A stretch of 64,000 nt of DNA from Hyphomicrobiales bacterium (lineage in GTDB: Bacteria > Pseudomonadota > Alphaproteobacteria > Rhizobiales > Rhizobiaceae). Positions 17,178 to 26,710 of this stretch are shown here, one piece after another. Every line of letters begins with the position of its first letter. Position 1 is the first letter of the stretch. A program made the translations under genes and the position numbers. Location of the stretch: positions 1 to 64,000 of the forward strand of contig UEIJ01000002.1 in the NCBI GenBank assembly GCA_900470195.1. Direction: 5' to 3'. The notes below the pieces were generated by a model, which was not told where the DNA came from, made no database searches, and worked only from the letters and a program-made list of their open reading frames with translations.

Positions 17178-18470
17178 GATTTACCCATTGCGGTCGGGCT
17201 GATGGCGGCAATTGGAGCTATCCCGGCAGATGCGATCCAGTCCTATCTTGTTCTGGGGGAATTGTCCCTCGACGGTTCGATCACCTCGGTCGCCGGCGTT
17301 CTGCCTGCTGCAGTCGGCGCGAACCGGGAAGATAAAGGTCTCATCTGTCCTTATGCCTGTGGACCGGAGGCAGCCTGGGCGGGTGCCGACATCGATATTT
17401 TGGCTCCGCGCAGCCTCATCGCCCTTGCCAACCATTTTCGCGGTACGCAGGTTCTGACCCGACCTGAACCATCCATGCGAGTTTCCGGAGAAACGCAGCT
17501 CGATCTTGCTGATATAAAGGGGCAGGAAACAGCGAAGCGTGCGCTGGAAATTGCAGCTGCCGGCAATCACAATCTGCTGCTTGTCGGGCCGCCGGGTTCA
17601 GGCAAGTCCATGCTGGCCCAGCGGTTGCCATCCATTTTACCGCGTCTTTCTCCGCGTGAATTGCTCGACGTGTCGATGATTGCCTCGATTGCAGGGGAGC
17701 TTTCGGGCGGAAAACTGTCGGACCACCGTTCCTTTCGTGCGCCCCATCATTCGGCATCGATGGCGGCAATGGTTGGTGGCGGGCTGCGCGCGCGGCCAGG
17801 CGAGGTATCGCTTGCGCATAATGGCGTGCTGTTTCTGGACGAGTTTCCCGAGTTCTCCCCGCAGGTGCTGGATTCTTTGCGCCAGCCCCTCGAAACCGGT
17901 GAATGTCTGATTGCTCGCGTCAATCACCGAACCAGCTATCCGGCGCGCTTTCAACTCATTGCAGCCATGAATCCATGCCGTTGCGGCATGGCTGGCGAAC
18001 CGGGGCATGTCTGCGCACGCGGGCCGCGTTGCCAGGCTGACTATCAGGCGCGTATTTCAGGCCCGCTGCTCGACCGTATCGATTTGCGGGTGGATATGCC
18101 TGCTGTCTCCGCGTTGGATCTCATCAAGCCATCCCAGTCCGAGGCAAGCGAGACGGTCGCGCAACGCGTCGCCCGCGCCCGCGCAATACAGAGCGAGCGT
18201 TATTCCGCGCTCGGTCTGGAGCCGTCCATGACCAATGCCTATTGTTCGGCCAAACTGATAGAGGAGGTCGCAAAGCCCGACGCGGCAAGCCTCAAGCTTT
18301 TGAGTGACGCGAGCGAGCAGATGCATTTTTCCGCGCGCGCCTATCATCGTATCCTGAAGGTTGCCCGCACGCTGGCCGATCTCGATGGAAGCGACAAAGT
18401 CGGACGCATCCATCTGGCCAGCGCAATATCTTATCGCATGGGCGCGGAAAGGCTGGTTTCTGCCGCCTGA
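17169..18470 (+). pseudogene. comM: comM (YifB/Mg-chelatase-like ATPase), 5' end removed by island
   Basis: From the SHYDLPIAVGLMAAIGAIPADAI block to the C-terminus the sequence matches ComM, the hexameric helicase that helps branch migration in natural transformation. Walker A (VGPPGSGKSM), Walker B (LFLDEFPEF) and the zinc-finger-like cysteines (NPCRCG; GHVCARGPRC) are intact. About 85 codons of the N-terminal Lon-protease-like domain are missing, replaced by island DNA. A start at the internal ATG (17202) is possible but has no good ribosome binding site. The missing part should lie at the far end of the island, outside the window. Confidence 0.9.
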
Positions 18471-18476
18471 ATACCT

Positions 18477-19214
18477 TCACGGAGTCACGAGCGGCTTGGT
18501 TCCAGTGGGCGTTTGTACGCGGATTTGGCCATCATTGAGAAAGAGATAAGTATCGAACAAAGTAAGGTCGAGCGGATTGGGAAGCCGGATATCTTCAATT
18601 GCCGGACATGCCTTGGTTGATGGATCAAAGGAGCGATTAATCTGTGATATGCAGAGAACGATATGTCTTCGCTTTGACGTGAATGACCTGAGCGCCGCCA
18701 TCTGGGTCGATAGGGTGGGTTTGTCGCGCTTCTGATCCAGTAGTTGCAGATAATCAATGACCACAACGGTTCCCGTTGGGGCATCATCAAGTTTGGCGAT
18801 TATATAATCGGCGCAGATGGCATCCGAACAATCGAAGCGAAACAGATGCCGAAAATCATCCTGTTTGCAGTCGAGTGCCCGGAAGCGCGCGGCAATATCT
18901 CTTTCTGTGTAATCGAGCGAAAAGAACACGCCGCAATTGCCGCCTCGCATCGCTTCTATCATTATATCGAGACTCAACAGGGTCTTGCCATGACCCGGTC
19001 TCGCACCGATCAGCGCCATGTCGCCAGTTTTAAGAAAGTTGTATATTTCCCTTGCAGAAACGGGAGCGGATGCCTTGTTGACGAGCAGGCTCCAGCTTCG
19101 ATAGCCTTCCTGAGCCGCAATGCGATCAAGCGCTGCATGGAACGGAATAGCAGTCTCGTTTGCCAAAAGTCTGGCGCGCCTCTTCAGGTGATAGATAGGG
19201 GACGATAACCGCAT
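18477..19214 (-). CDS. small DnaB-like RecA-fold ATPase
   Basis: The 245-residue protein has a RecA/DnaB-type ATPase core: Walker A GARPGHGKT near residue 70, VVVIDYLQLLDQ as Walker B, and a CISQINRSFD segment typical of the DnaB C-terminal domain. It lacks the DnaB N-terminal primase-interacting domain. The ATG chosen has AGGAGG nine bases upstream; the open frame extends 70 codons further but with unlikely protein sequence. It is convergent with comM. Proteins annotated only as DNA helicase of this size occur in Brucellaceae. The role is not known. Confidence 0.78.
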   Translation of the reverse strand: MRLSSPIYHLKRRARLLANETAIPFHAALDRIAAQEGYRSWSLLVNKASAPVSAREIYNFLKTGDMALIGARPGHGKTLLSLDIMIEAMRGGNCGVFFSLDYTERDIAARFRALDCKQDDFRHLFRFDCSDAICADYIIAKLDDAPTGTVVVIDYLQLLDQKRDKPTLSTQMAALRSFTSKRRHIVLCISQINRSFDPSTKACPAIEDIRLPNPLDLTLFDTYLFLNDGQIRVQTPTGTKPLVTP

Positions 19215-19420
19215 CGATAAACCTCCTGTGACGAGCTGTCGTTGCAGTCCCTCCTTGTGCATGTGCCCGAACAGTTGGTTCGATGGTTTATTCTTCCTGC
19301 ATGAAAAAATGCTTTCCCGAACGGAGGGGGGAGGCTTGGAAGAAGCCAGAATCAAAGCATAGCGTAAATGGCCGCCCCGGGGAACCAGTATATAAATTCG
19401 GTGGTATCTTCGCTGAAATT

Positions 19421-19993
19421 TCAACGTGGTGCTATCGGTCTCCAGTGATGGAGGACAGTTCTTTCTTTACATGAATAACACCAATAGTGTCCCTGATAGG
19501 GCTGATCGTACTGGCGGCTGATCGGAAGCTCGGCCAGAGAGCAGAGCAGCAGCGTACCCGCGCCGCCGTGCCCAACGATGGCGATATCACCAGAAGTTTC
19601 AAGCCACTTTACAGCTTCGAAGCCTTGCACGATGCGCTGTTGCACATCGATGGCTCGCTCCCATCCACGGATGCTTGCTTCGGGTACTGAAAAGAACTGG
19701 TCGGCGACCATTTCATGCTGATCGGCGGGCAGAAATCCGGTAGCGCTTCGGTCAATCTCGTTAAAGCGGCCATCCGTTGACAGGTCTGTTCCCAGAACGC
19801 CGGCCAGAATTTCCCCTGCCTCCCTTGCCTTTGTTTCTGTGCTCGACCAGATCGAAGTGATCGAGCGCAATTCCGGTTTGCCGGCAAATATGCGCATCCG
19901 TTCAATGCCACGCTCTGCCAGATGCCATGATGGAACTGGCTTTGCGGGATCAATGACGACTTCAGGATGCGAGATGAAGTAGATTTTTGTCAT
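19421..19993 (-). CDS. histidine phosphatase-like protein with altered signature
   Basis: The 190-residue protein has the histidine phosphatase (phosphoglycerate mutase-like) fold: KIYFISHPE at the start, WSSTETKAREAGEILA, and AIVGHGGAGTLLL with the second His. In active members the first motif is RHG; here it is SHP, so the first His remains but the neighbouring Arg and Gly are lost. That may lower or change activity. GGAG precedes the ATG used, four codons inside the longest frame. Neighbours give no clear link. The 206-base gap to the DnaB-like gene shows no other gene. Confidence 0.8.
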   Translation of the reverse strand: MTKIYFISHPEVVIDPAKPVPSWHLAERGIERMRIFAGKPELRSITSIWSSTETKAREAGEILAGVLGTDLSTDGRFNEIDRSATGFLPADQHEMVADQFFSVPEASIRGWERAIDVQQRIVQGFEAVKWLETSGDIAIVGHGGAGTLLLCSLAELPISRQYDQPYQGHYWCYSCKERTVLHHWRPIAPR

Positions 19994-20059
19994 GCGTGGC
20001 TCCAATAGTCACGTCATTGTAAGCCAGAGGCGCGAAACGCGCCCTGCCAGCCATTGGGT

Positions 20060-20482
20060 TCATAGCCCGAATGTTACACGGCCGTTCTCGTCGATGGCCC
20101 AGGCGGGGTTCCAGGCAATTTCCCAGGCATGATCGTCAGGATCGGCGACATAGCCGCGAAAACCGCCGTGGGCTGGTGCATCCGCTGATCGCAACAGCTT
20201 GCCGCCCGCTTGAACCAGCCGGTCCATCAGTGGCGCTACGTCAGCTTCTCGCTCCACATTGTGCGCAAGGGAAAAGGCGCCGGGCTGCAAAAGGCCACGG
20301 CGGTTCATGTCGGTTTCGAGCGAGGATTTCAGAAAAGTTCCGAGAACGAAGCCGTTCATCTGATAGAAAATGATTTCTTCGTTCTCGAAAACCGGCGCCC
20401 AGCCGAAGCCTTCTGCGTAAAAGCGTCGCGAGCGCTTAAGATTCGCGATTCCAAGTGTAATAACAGAGATTTGCTGTTTCAT
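20060..20482 (-). CDS. VOC (glyoxalase/bleomycin resistance) family protein
   Basis: The 140-residue protein starts with QISVITLGIANLKRSRRFYAEGFGW, the usual first beta-alpha unit of VOC proteins, and ends with GYVADPDDHAWEIAWNP, the second unit with a metal-ligand-type Glu. Single-domain VOC proteins dimerise and bind metal or small molecules; the substrate cannot be told. It stands alone on the minus strand. Confidence 0.85.
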   Translation of the reverse strand: MKQQISVITLGIANLKRSRRFYAEGFGWAPVFENEEIIFYQMNGFVLGTFLKSSLETDMNRRGLLQPGAFSLAHNVEREADVAPLMDRLVQAGGKLLRSADAPAHGGFRGYVADPDDHAWEIAWNPAWAIDENGRVTFGL

Positions 20483-20689
20483 GACCAAGACCCTTTGTTC
20501 TCCAATGCATCATTGCAACGGAGTTGGAAGGTCAAGGGACTCGACGCATCTGCCGAAATGAAAGCAATTGCGAAGGCCAGGACCCGCTTTGAAACGGGGA
20601 TCGGGCTAACCGCACCGACCTCTCCTTTTTAGACCCGTACCGATTAGCACATTCCGGGTTCTCGTTCAAATGAAACGGGCCTTTTAACC

Positions 20690-21310
20690 TCAGCGTACCG
20701 AGCCGACGAGGAGGTTGTCTGGACCTTCGATGGTGACCCAGCGACCGGTATCGTTCGCGGCCTGACGCTTCAGATAGGTGTAATCCGTCTCGTTCCAGCG
20801 CATGACTTCATCGGTCAGGTTGTCGAGAACGAAATCGCCGCGATCGGTGCGGACGGTAAGCACTGCGTGGCCTTCGCCGTCCGGCTTGCGGACGACGGTA
20901 ATCAGAAGATCGGTGAGCGGGATGCCGGCTTTCTGCAATTCACGCTGCTTCAGCAATACGTAATCTTCGCAGTCGCCAACGGTGGTCGGATAAGCCCAGT
21001 ATTCCTCGACGCCGTAGATTTCCATGTCGGTCATCGGCTTGATGCGCTCATTGACCGAAAGGTTGATCTCGACGATGCGCTGCCAGTTTGAATGATTGAG
21101 CTGCAGCGCGCGGGTGTCTCGGCTGGTGATGCCGCATTCCTTGGGTTCGCGCTTGCAGAACTCATAATGTCCGATCGGCTGCGAGGTCAGCTTGCCGGTC
21201 TGCATGAAGTCGCCAGAGGCTGCTTCTGCACCAAAACTTGCCATCAGCAGTGACACTGCAAAACCGGCAGCTGCCATAATCTTTGTGGTCGAGCGAACAA
21301 CGCAAAACAT
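20690..21310 (-). CDS. BTLCP (bacterial transglutaminase-like cysteine peptidase), exported
   Basis: The 206-residue protein has a signal peptide (ending near GAEAAS) and a transglutaminase-like domain of the DUF920/BTLCP family. The catalytic triad is visible as GDCEDYVLLKQ (Cys), GHAVLTV (His) and VLDNL (Asp). Members of this family are periplasmic proteases, of which LapG cleaves a biofilm adhesin; no LapD-like partner is in the window. The ATG used has AAAGGG upstream; an earlier ATG 11 codons before has no such site. Confidence 0.85.
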   Translation of the reverse strand: MFCVVRSTTKIMAAAGFAVSLLMASFGAEAASGDFMQTGKLTSQPIGHYEFCKREPKECGITSRDTRALQLNHSNWQRIVEINLSVNERIKPMTDMEIYGVEEYWAYPTTVGDCEDYVLLKQRELQKAGIPLTDLLITVVRKPDGEGHAVLTVRTDRGDFVLDNLTDEVMRWNETDYTYLKRQAANDTGRWVTIEGPDNLLVGSVR

Positions 21311-21603
21311 ACTCAACGCCCTTTGGCTCTCGCCATTACTCATTTATTAACGAAACGTTAATGTCTGAAATAGTCCGGAGTCAATTCGGTTCGCCCCACC
21401 ATCGCCTGACTTCTTAATTAATGGTTAATGCGAGTATTTTGCTGAAATACAATTATTGATTGAAATCCGCGGGTTGTCGGGAGCTGATCGGGCGGAAAAT
21501 CACTCATAATTTTGCCACGGTCCGGGCGCTTGTTTTTTACCTCGAATAAGCCAATTGTTGCTGTTCGACCGGATCGAGACGATCCCTTTGCAAAGGCCAA
21601 AAG

Positions 21604-22710
21604 ATGACAGGCGCAACGACGCGCAAGGCCACGGCAGACGACATAGATGCGCTCCTGCGCATCGAAGAACGCTGTTTCGAGACAGACCGGATTTCTCGCC
21701 GTTCATTTCGCGCCCTTATCGCGCGGCCAACAGCAGAGACTATCGTTGCTACATTGGAAGGGGCGGTTATCGGCTATGCGATGATCCTGTTTCGGCTCGG
21801 CACCGCGCTGGCGCGGCTCTATTCGATAGCCGTCGATCCGGAGGCAAAGGTCAAGGGCGTCGGCTCGCTGCTGCTGCAGGCGGCGGAAACGGCGGCCTAT
21901 GACCACGACCGTCCACTGCTGCGGCTGGAAGTGCGCGAGGATAATGAACGCGCCATCGCACTTTACAAACGGCACGGCTACCGTCCCATCGGACGCTATC
22001 TTGATTATTATGCCGACCATTCGGATGCGCTGCGTTTTGAAAAGACGGTTCGCGGGGACATTTCGCCGGTCACCGCCTTTCCCTATTACGAGCAGACGAC
22101 CGATTTCACCTGCGGCGCGGCCTGCCTGATGATGGTGCTGGCCCGGCATAATCGGGAAACGCTACTTGATCCCGTGCTGGAGGTACGCCTGTGGCGCGAT
22201 GCGACGACAATCTACATGATGTCGGGGCCGGGCGGTTGCGAACCATTCGGCCTTGCGGTCGCCGCGCATGAGCGTGGGCTGAAAGCCTCGATCATCGTAT
22301 CGGTCGAGGACATGCTTTTCCTGCAATCGGTGCGTTCGGAAGAAAAGCGCAAGGTCATGCAACTGGCACAGACCGATTTCCGCCAGCGCACGGAAGCCTA
22401 TGCCATTCCGGTGGATTATCGCGGTTTCACGCTGCACGATATTCTGGCTGCACTGCGTCGTGGGGCGGCAGTGATCGTGCTTATCAGCGGTTACCATATG
22501 TTCGGCAAGAAAGTGCCGCACTGGGTACTCGCCCACGGTGAAGACGGGCGGCACATTCTCATTCACGACCCCTGGGTGGAGGAAGAGCTAGGCGAGACCA
22601 TCGCCGACGCTGCAAACGTTCCTGTTCCCTTTCACATTTTTGACCGTATCGCCCGGTTCGGCAGTGATGGGCTCAGGGCCGCCGTTATTCTGGAAAAAAG
22701 GACGGATTGA
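21604..22710 (+). CDS. GNAT acetyltransferase fused to C39-like peptidase
   Basis: The 368-residue protein joins two domains. Residues 1-150 are a GNAT acetyltransferase (SIAVDPEAKVKGVGSLLL; REDNERAIALYKRHGY). Residues 155-365 are a C39-like cysteine peptidase with TDFTCGAACLMM (Cys170), PHWVLAHG (His306) and HDPW (Asp322). Its stop overlaps the start of a RimK-like ATP-grasp gene as TGATG, so the two form a unit. The pair recurs in proteobacteria but its substrate is not established as far as I know. A peptide made or trimmed, acetylated and ligated by the two proteins is a fair guess. Confidence 0.85.
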   Translation: MTGATTRKATADDIDALLRIEERCFETDRISRRSFRALIARPTAETIVATLEGAVIGYAMILFRLGTALARLYSIAVDPEAKVKGVGSLLLQAAETAAYDHDRPLLRLEVREDNERAIALYKRHGYRPIGRYLDYYADHSDALRFEKTVRGDISPVTAFPYYEQTTDFTCGAACLMMVLARHNRETLLDPVLEVRLWRDATTIYMMSGPGGCEPFGLAVAAHERGLKASIIVSVEDMLFLQSVRSEEKRKVMQLAQTDFRQRTEAYAIPVDYRGFTLHDILAALRRGAAVIVLISGYHMFGKKVPHWVLAHGEDGRHILIHDPWVEEELGETIADAANVPVPFHIFDRIARFGSDGLRAAVILEKRTD

Positions 22711-24170
22711 TGACGATCTGCGTCATTCTGGTAGGGCGCCTCTCGGATATCGACAATGGGGCGACGCCGCACAAGGTCATGACCACGCGCGATTATCTCG
22801 CGCATCCAGCGCTCTTCAATGGCCAGTTGCGCCCGCGGATCATCAATCTGTCGCGCTCCTACGCCTATCAGAGCCGCGGATACTATGCTTCGCTTCTGGC
22901 TGAAGCGCGGGGACATCGCATCATCCCTTCCGTGGAGACAATGATCGATCTGTCGGAGCGGCGGCTTTATGAAAACGCCATTCCGGAACTCGAAGACATG
23001 CTGAACAAGGCGCTCGGCAAACATCCGGAAAAGGCGCCCGAAACAATCCACGTGCATTTCGGACTTGCCGACAGCCCGGACTTTGAAAAATTCGGACGGC
23101 TGCTCTTCGATTGGTTCCGCGCGCCATCGCTGGAAGTCTCGATCAAGCCCGGTGAATGGGCACGAATCCAGAAGATCAGCTTTGCCAACATCGCCAAGTT
23201 TTCGAAGGAGCAGAAGGAGCGTTTCGAGGACGCACTCGACCGTTACACCCAGCGTGAGTGGCGTGCGGCGCGCCCAAAGGTACCGGCGCGCTATTCCTTC
23301 GCAACGCTATGCGACCCGAAGGAAGCAATGCCACCATCGACCGTTTCAACGCTGAAGCACTGGGCGCGAATTGCGGCGCGACTCGGCGTGGAAGTGGAAC
23401 CCATCGGCAAGCGCGATCTTCCCCGGCTTGCCAATTTTGACGCACTGTTCATCCGTGAGACAACGTCGATCTCCAATCACACCTACCGCTTCGCCCGCCG
23501 GGCGCAGCAGGAAAACATGCCGGTGATCGATGACCCGATGTCCATGATCCGCTGTACCAACAAGGTATATCTGCACGAATTGATGCAGGCCAACGAGGTG
23601 GCGGTTCCGCCGACGGTGATGATCGCTGGCGAGGAGGATCTGGAACGCGCCGCCGACATGCTCGGTTTTCCGATGGTCATCAAGATACCGGATTCGTCCT
23701 TCTCGCGCGGTGTGAAGAAGGTGAAGGATTTTGGCGAACTGAAAGCGCTTGCTACTCTGTGGCTGGAGGACAGCGATCTCCTCCTTGCGCAGAAATATAT
23801 GCCGACGAAGTTCGACTGGCGCGTTGGCGTTCTTGACGGCAAGCCGCTGTTCATCTGCCAGTATATGATGGCGAAGAACCATTGGCAGATCGTCAAGCAC
23901 GATACGGGCGGCAAGCCGCTGGAAGGCGGGTTTCGGTCCTATGCGCTGGGCGATGCGCCGTCATCCGTACTGGAGACGGGCTTGCGCGCGGCGCGCTGCA
24001 TTGGCGACGGGCTTTACGGCGTCGATCTGAAGGAAACGGACGATGGGGTGGTCGTGATCGAGGTCAACGACAATCCCAATCTCGAACACGGTATCGAGGA
24101 CGCAGCCGAAAAGGACGAGGTCTGGATCAAGCTGACCCGCTGGTTCACCGACCGGCTGGATCGGAAATAG
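22710..24170 (+). CDS. RimK-like ATP-grasp ligase
   Basis: The 486-residue protein has an N-terminal part unique to this group (about 1-200) and a C-terminal ATP-grasp domain (about 270-480). Visible motifs are PMVIKIPDSSFSRGVKKV (ATP loop), FDWRVGVLDGKPLFICQYMM and VVVIEVNDNPNLEHGIED (magnesium-binding Glu/Asn). RimK-type enzymes ligate an amino acid, often glutamate, to a carboxylate. The ATG overlaps the stop of the GNAT/C39 gene. No ribosomal S6 gene is nearby and the N-terminal extension differs from classical RimK, so another acceptor is likely. Confidence 0.85.
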   Translation: MTICVILVGRLSDIDNGATPHKVMTTRDYLAHPALFNGQLRPRIINLSRSYAYQSRGYYASLLAEARGHRIIPSVETMIDLSERRLYENAIPELEDMLNKALGKHPEKAPETIHVHFGLADSPDFEKFGRLLFDWFRAPSLEVSIKPGEWARIQKISFANIAKFSKEQKERFEDALDRYTQREWRAARPKVPARYSFATLCDPKEAMPPSTVSTLKHWARIAARLGVEVEPIGKRDLPRLANFDALFIRETTSISNHTYRFARRAQQENMPVIDDPMSMIRCTNKVYLHELMQANEVAVPPTVMIAGEEDLERAADMLGFPMVIKIPDSSFSRGVKKVKDFGELKALATLWLEDSDLLLAQKYMPTKFDWRVGVLDGKPLFICQYMMAKNHWQIVKHDTGGKPLEGGFRSYALGDAPSSVLETGLRAARCIGDGLYGVDLKETDDGVVVIEVNDNPNLEHGIEDAAEKDEVWIKLTRWFTDRLDRK

Positions 24171-24200
24171 ATCCAGCAGTCAGGCGAAGCCTCGCCGAAA

Positions 24201-24557
24201 TCAAAGAGGCGTAAAGCAGACCTTGGTATGTCCTGCGCCGATGAAGCCGAGCCGGCCTGCGGCGCCCTTGGACAAGTCCAGAACGCGTCCCTTGATGAAC
24301 GGGCCGCGATCGTTGATGCGCACGACGAGCGACTTGCCGTTTCTCTGATTGGTAACCTTGACCTTGCTGCCAAGCGGCAGGGTGCGGTGTGCTGCGGTCA
24401 GGCCTGACGGGTTCATGCGTTCACCCGAAGCCGTACGGGAAGTGAGGGCGTACCAGGAGGCACCGCCGCATTGCTGTGCTGAAGCGTCGATTGCGGTGGC
24501 CGCGAGAAGACCGGTTGCCGCAACGGCGAGCATAGCCATACGGGTCTTGAAAGTCAT
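24201..24557 (-). CDS. RlpA-like double-psi beta-barrel protein
   Basis: The 118-residue protein has a signal peptide (ending ASAQ) and a single RlpA-like barrel: [44 protein letters not shown] and [10 protein letters not shown]. RlpA proteins are septal peptidoglycan-binding lytic transglycosylases. This one is short and lacks the SPOR domain, and it has no lipobox cysteine, so it is probably free in the periplasm. It is convergent with the RimK-like gene. Confidence 0.85.
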   Translation of the reverse strand: MTFKTRMAMLAVAATGLLAATAIDASAQQCGGASWYALTSRTASGERMNPSGLTAAHRTLPLGSKVKVTNQRNGKSLVVRINDRGPFIKGRVLDLSKGAAGRLGFIGAGHTKVCFTPL

Positions 24558-25119
24558 GCCAGATCCACTAGTTGTTAACGGGGTGTCCCACAGTTGTCGC
24601 TGAGAAAGACGGTCCCGAACTGGAATCTAAATGTGGCGATGGCGTGGTTCGAATGAGAACATTGTGCGATAATTGAATCTATATCGCGCAGGGAAAATTG
24701 TCCTATACTGTCCGTTGTTTACTTGATAACATAAACATAACTGAGGAATATTAGGAAAGATTCAATTTGATTGCTGTAAAGCTGTTTACGATTCGTTAGG
24801 AATCTGAGGCAGCTTTTGCTGGGCGTTGTTTTAGCGTGCCTTTCGCAAGAAAAGCTGCTTGCTTGGCTGCCAGTCGGACGGATCCGGGTTGCAATTTTTA
24901 TTTGTAGGGAAAGTTTTGAGCTTCCGCGGCAAAGTTGACAAAATAAGGCATTTCGGGGGCAAGATTGCAATTTGTAACTGTGTTGCAGGGCAGCCTGTCG
25001 GCCTCAAAAAGTTATCCACAGGCCTGAAAGACAGTGAGTTGACGTTTCTTTGACCGCCAGGGCCTGCACGAGAGGGCTGGATTCCTGCTATAAGCGTTCA
25101 GACCAGATGACGGAACGCC
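24558..25119. other. 562-base non-coding gap
   Basis: This AT-richer stretch holds no convincing gene. It must carry the promoters of the RlpA-like gene and of the ybaN-like gene. A TTATCCACA sequence at 25012-25020 matches a DnaA box, but a single match is expected by chance. Confidence 0.5.
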
Positions 25120-25536
25120 ATGCAGGACCATCCCGAAAAAGACAGGATCGATACCGCTTCGCCCGCAATTTCAGCGAGCAAGCGCATCATCTATCTGTGT
25201 CTCGGCTTTCTCATGCTTGGACTTGGCATTGTGGGGGCCTTCCTGCCGGTCATGCCGACGACGATCTTCATCATTTTTGCGGCCTGGTTCTTTGCGCGGT
25301 CTTCCCCGACGGTCGAGGCGCGGCTACTGGCCGATCAGCGTTTCGGACCGCTGGTCATAAAATGGCGCGAACGTGGTGCCATTCCGCCGCGCGCCAAGCT
25401 CTACGCATGTCTTGGCATGGCGTTGGGATATAGCCTGTTCTGGTGGGGTGCGAAACCTGGCTGGCTGTTGGCGACAGCGGTGACACTGTTCATGCTGGGC
25501 TCTGCCGCCTATGTGTTGTCTCGACCGAACGAGTGA
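25120..25536 (+). CDS. YbaN-family (DUF454) inner membrane protein
   Basis: The 138-residue protein has the DUF454 pattern: a hydrophobic segment IYLCLGFLMLGLGIVGAFLPVMPTTIF, then FAAWFFARSSP, a cytoplasmic turn with FGPLVIKWRERGAIP, and two more membrane segments near the C-terminus. The family is widespread and its role is unknown. The gene converges on the binding-protein gene with only ten bases between them. Confidence 0.85.
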   Translation: MQDHPEKDRIDTASPAISASKRIIYLCLGFLMLGLGIVGAFLPVMPTTIFIIFAAWFFARSSPTVEARLLADQRFGPLVIKWRERGAIPPRAKLYACLGMALGYSLFWWGAKPGWLLATAVTLFMLGSAAYVLSRPNE

Positions 25537-25546
25537 GTTGAGCCGC

Positions 25547-26395
25547 CTATGGCGTCACGTCGAAACCGAACCATTTTTCGGATAATTTTTTGATGGTGCC
25601 ATCGGCTTTCGCTGCCATGATCGCAAAGTTGAATCTCCGCTTGAGATCCGCTTCGTCCTTGCGCAGGCCCACAGCGACGCCGCGCCCGAGCAATCCACCT
25701 TTGAAAAGCGGGCCGGTCATGACGACATTGGAATATGCCTGCGTCTTCTGGATCGTGTTCAGATAGGAGCGTGCGGTGACCTGCATGTCGATGCGTCCGC
25801 TTGCGAGATCGAGATCGGCCTGCTCAGCGGTTTTATACTCGCGGACGGTGATACCATTACTGAAATAGGCGTTGACCAGCGAGTGGGCTATCGATCCGCC
25901 CACGACGCCGACAGTCGTTCCCCTTATCGCGGCAGCGACGTCCTGAAGGGGCTGCTCTATGTCAGCCTTGTTACTCGAAAGGTCCAGATTTTCCTCAGTG
26001 TGAGGAAGCTTGCTGTACGGACCGTCGCGCAGCGTGGCGAAAACTTGCGGCGTACGGGCGTAGGATATGGAGAAATCGATGACTTTCTCGCGCGCATCCG
26101 TTGCCGACAGCGCCCCCATGACAGCATCGGCTTTTCCAGCCTGCAAGCTTGCTATGATGGCGTCGAACGGAATGGCTATGAAGTTGCATTCGACTTTCAT
26201 CGTTCGGCATAGATGCCTGCCGAGCTCAACCTCATAGCCGTCGAGCCTGCCGTCGGACTGCGTGAGATTATAAGGGCGAAAATACCCTTCGGTAGCAATT
26301 GTCAGCGCCGGGATCGCATCTTGAGCGTGCAACGGCAGCGTCGAGGATGTGAATATCGCTATCCCGACGAGATTGAGCAGACGCGGATGTGTCAC
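25547..26395 (-). CDS. family 3 (amino-acid type) ABC transporter substrate-binding protein
   Basis: The 282-residue protein has a signal peptide (ending LHAQD) and the SBP_bac_3 fold: LTIATEGYFRPYN, DGYEVELGRHLC, FDAIIASLQAGKADAVMGALSATDAREKVIDFSISY and GTTVGVVGGS. Such proteins bind polar amino acids or opines for import. No permease or ATPase gene lies beside it, so it is an orphan that may serve a transporter elsewhere. The start codon is GTG. Confidence 0.85.
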   Translation of the reverse strand: MTHPRLLNLVGIAIFTSSTLPLHAQDAIPALTIATEGYFRPYNLTQSDGRLDGYEVELGRHLCRTMKVECNFIAIPFDAIIASLQAGKADAVMGALSATDAREKVIDFSISYARTPQVFATLRDGPYSKLPHTEENLDLSSNKADIEQPLQDVAAAIRGTTVGVVGGSIAHSLVNAYFSNGITVREYKTAEQADLDLASGRIDMQVTARSYLNTIQKTQAYSNVVMTGPLFKGGLLGRGVAVGLRKDEADLKRRFNFAIMAAKADGTIKKLSEKWFGFDVTP

Positions 26396-26615
26396 GTAAA
26401 AAACCTTATATTATTATTATGAATGAAGCGGATAGCCTCTAATGCACAAAGCATATGCCGGGAAAAATGCGGCTGCGTAAACTGGCTGGAAATTGGGAGC
26501 TATGTTGGGGGGATTTCATTCATTTGGAAAAACGGAATTCCGCCGCCCGTTCCTTTGCCGGTTCAGCGGCCCGTAAAACCCCACAAAATCACTGGCAAGC
26601 AGCTCTGATACAAAC

Positions 26616-26633
26616 CTGTAACAATAGTGTCAT
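26616..26633 (+). promoter_or_regulatory. Pho box upstream of pstS
   Basis: CTGTAAC-AATA-GTGTCAT matches the PhoB-binding 7-4-7 direct repeat, and a third half-like ATGTAAT follows after four more bases. It lies about 80 bases before pstS, so PhoB should induce the operon in low phosphate. The remainder of the 315-base gap to the binding-protein gene has no other clear signal. Confidence 0.85.
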
Positions 26634-26710
26634 ATGAATGTAATATAGAGCGCGTAGAGGGCTAGTGACGCCACATCGTCCTATGTCTTTTACAACAGGA
26701 GCCGCAGCTC

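Noticed and set aside
25012-25020. TTATCCACA DnaA-box match
   Set aside because: A single match is expected by chance in a window this size and no cluster or AT-rich unwinding region goes with it.
25050-25433. Overlapping frame at the ybaN-like gene
   Set aside because: The DUF454 pattern is in the other frame (25120-25536).
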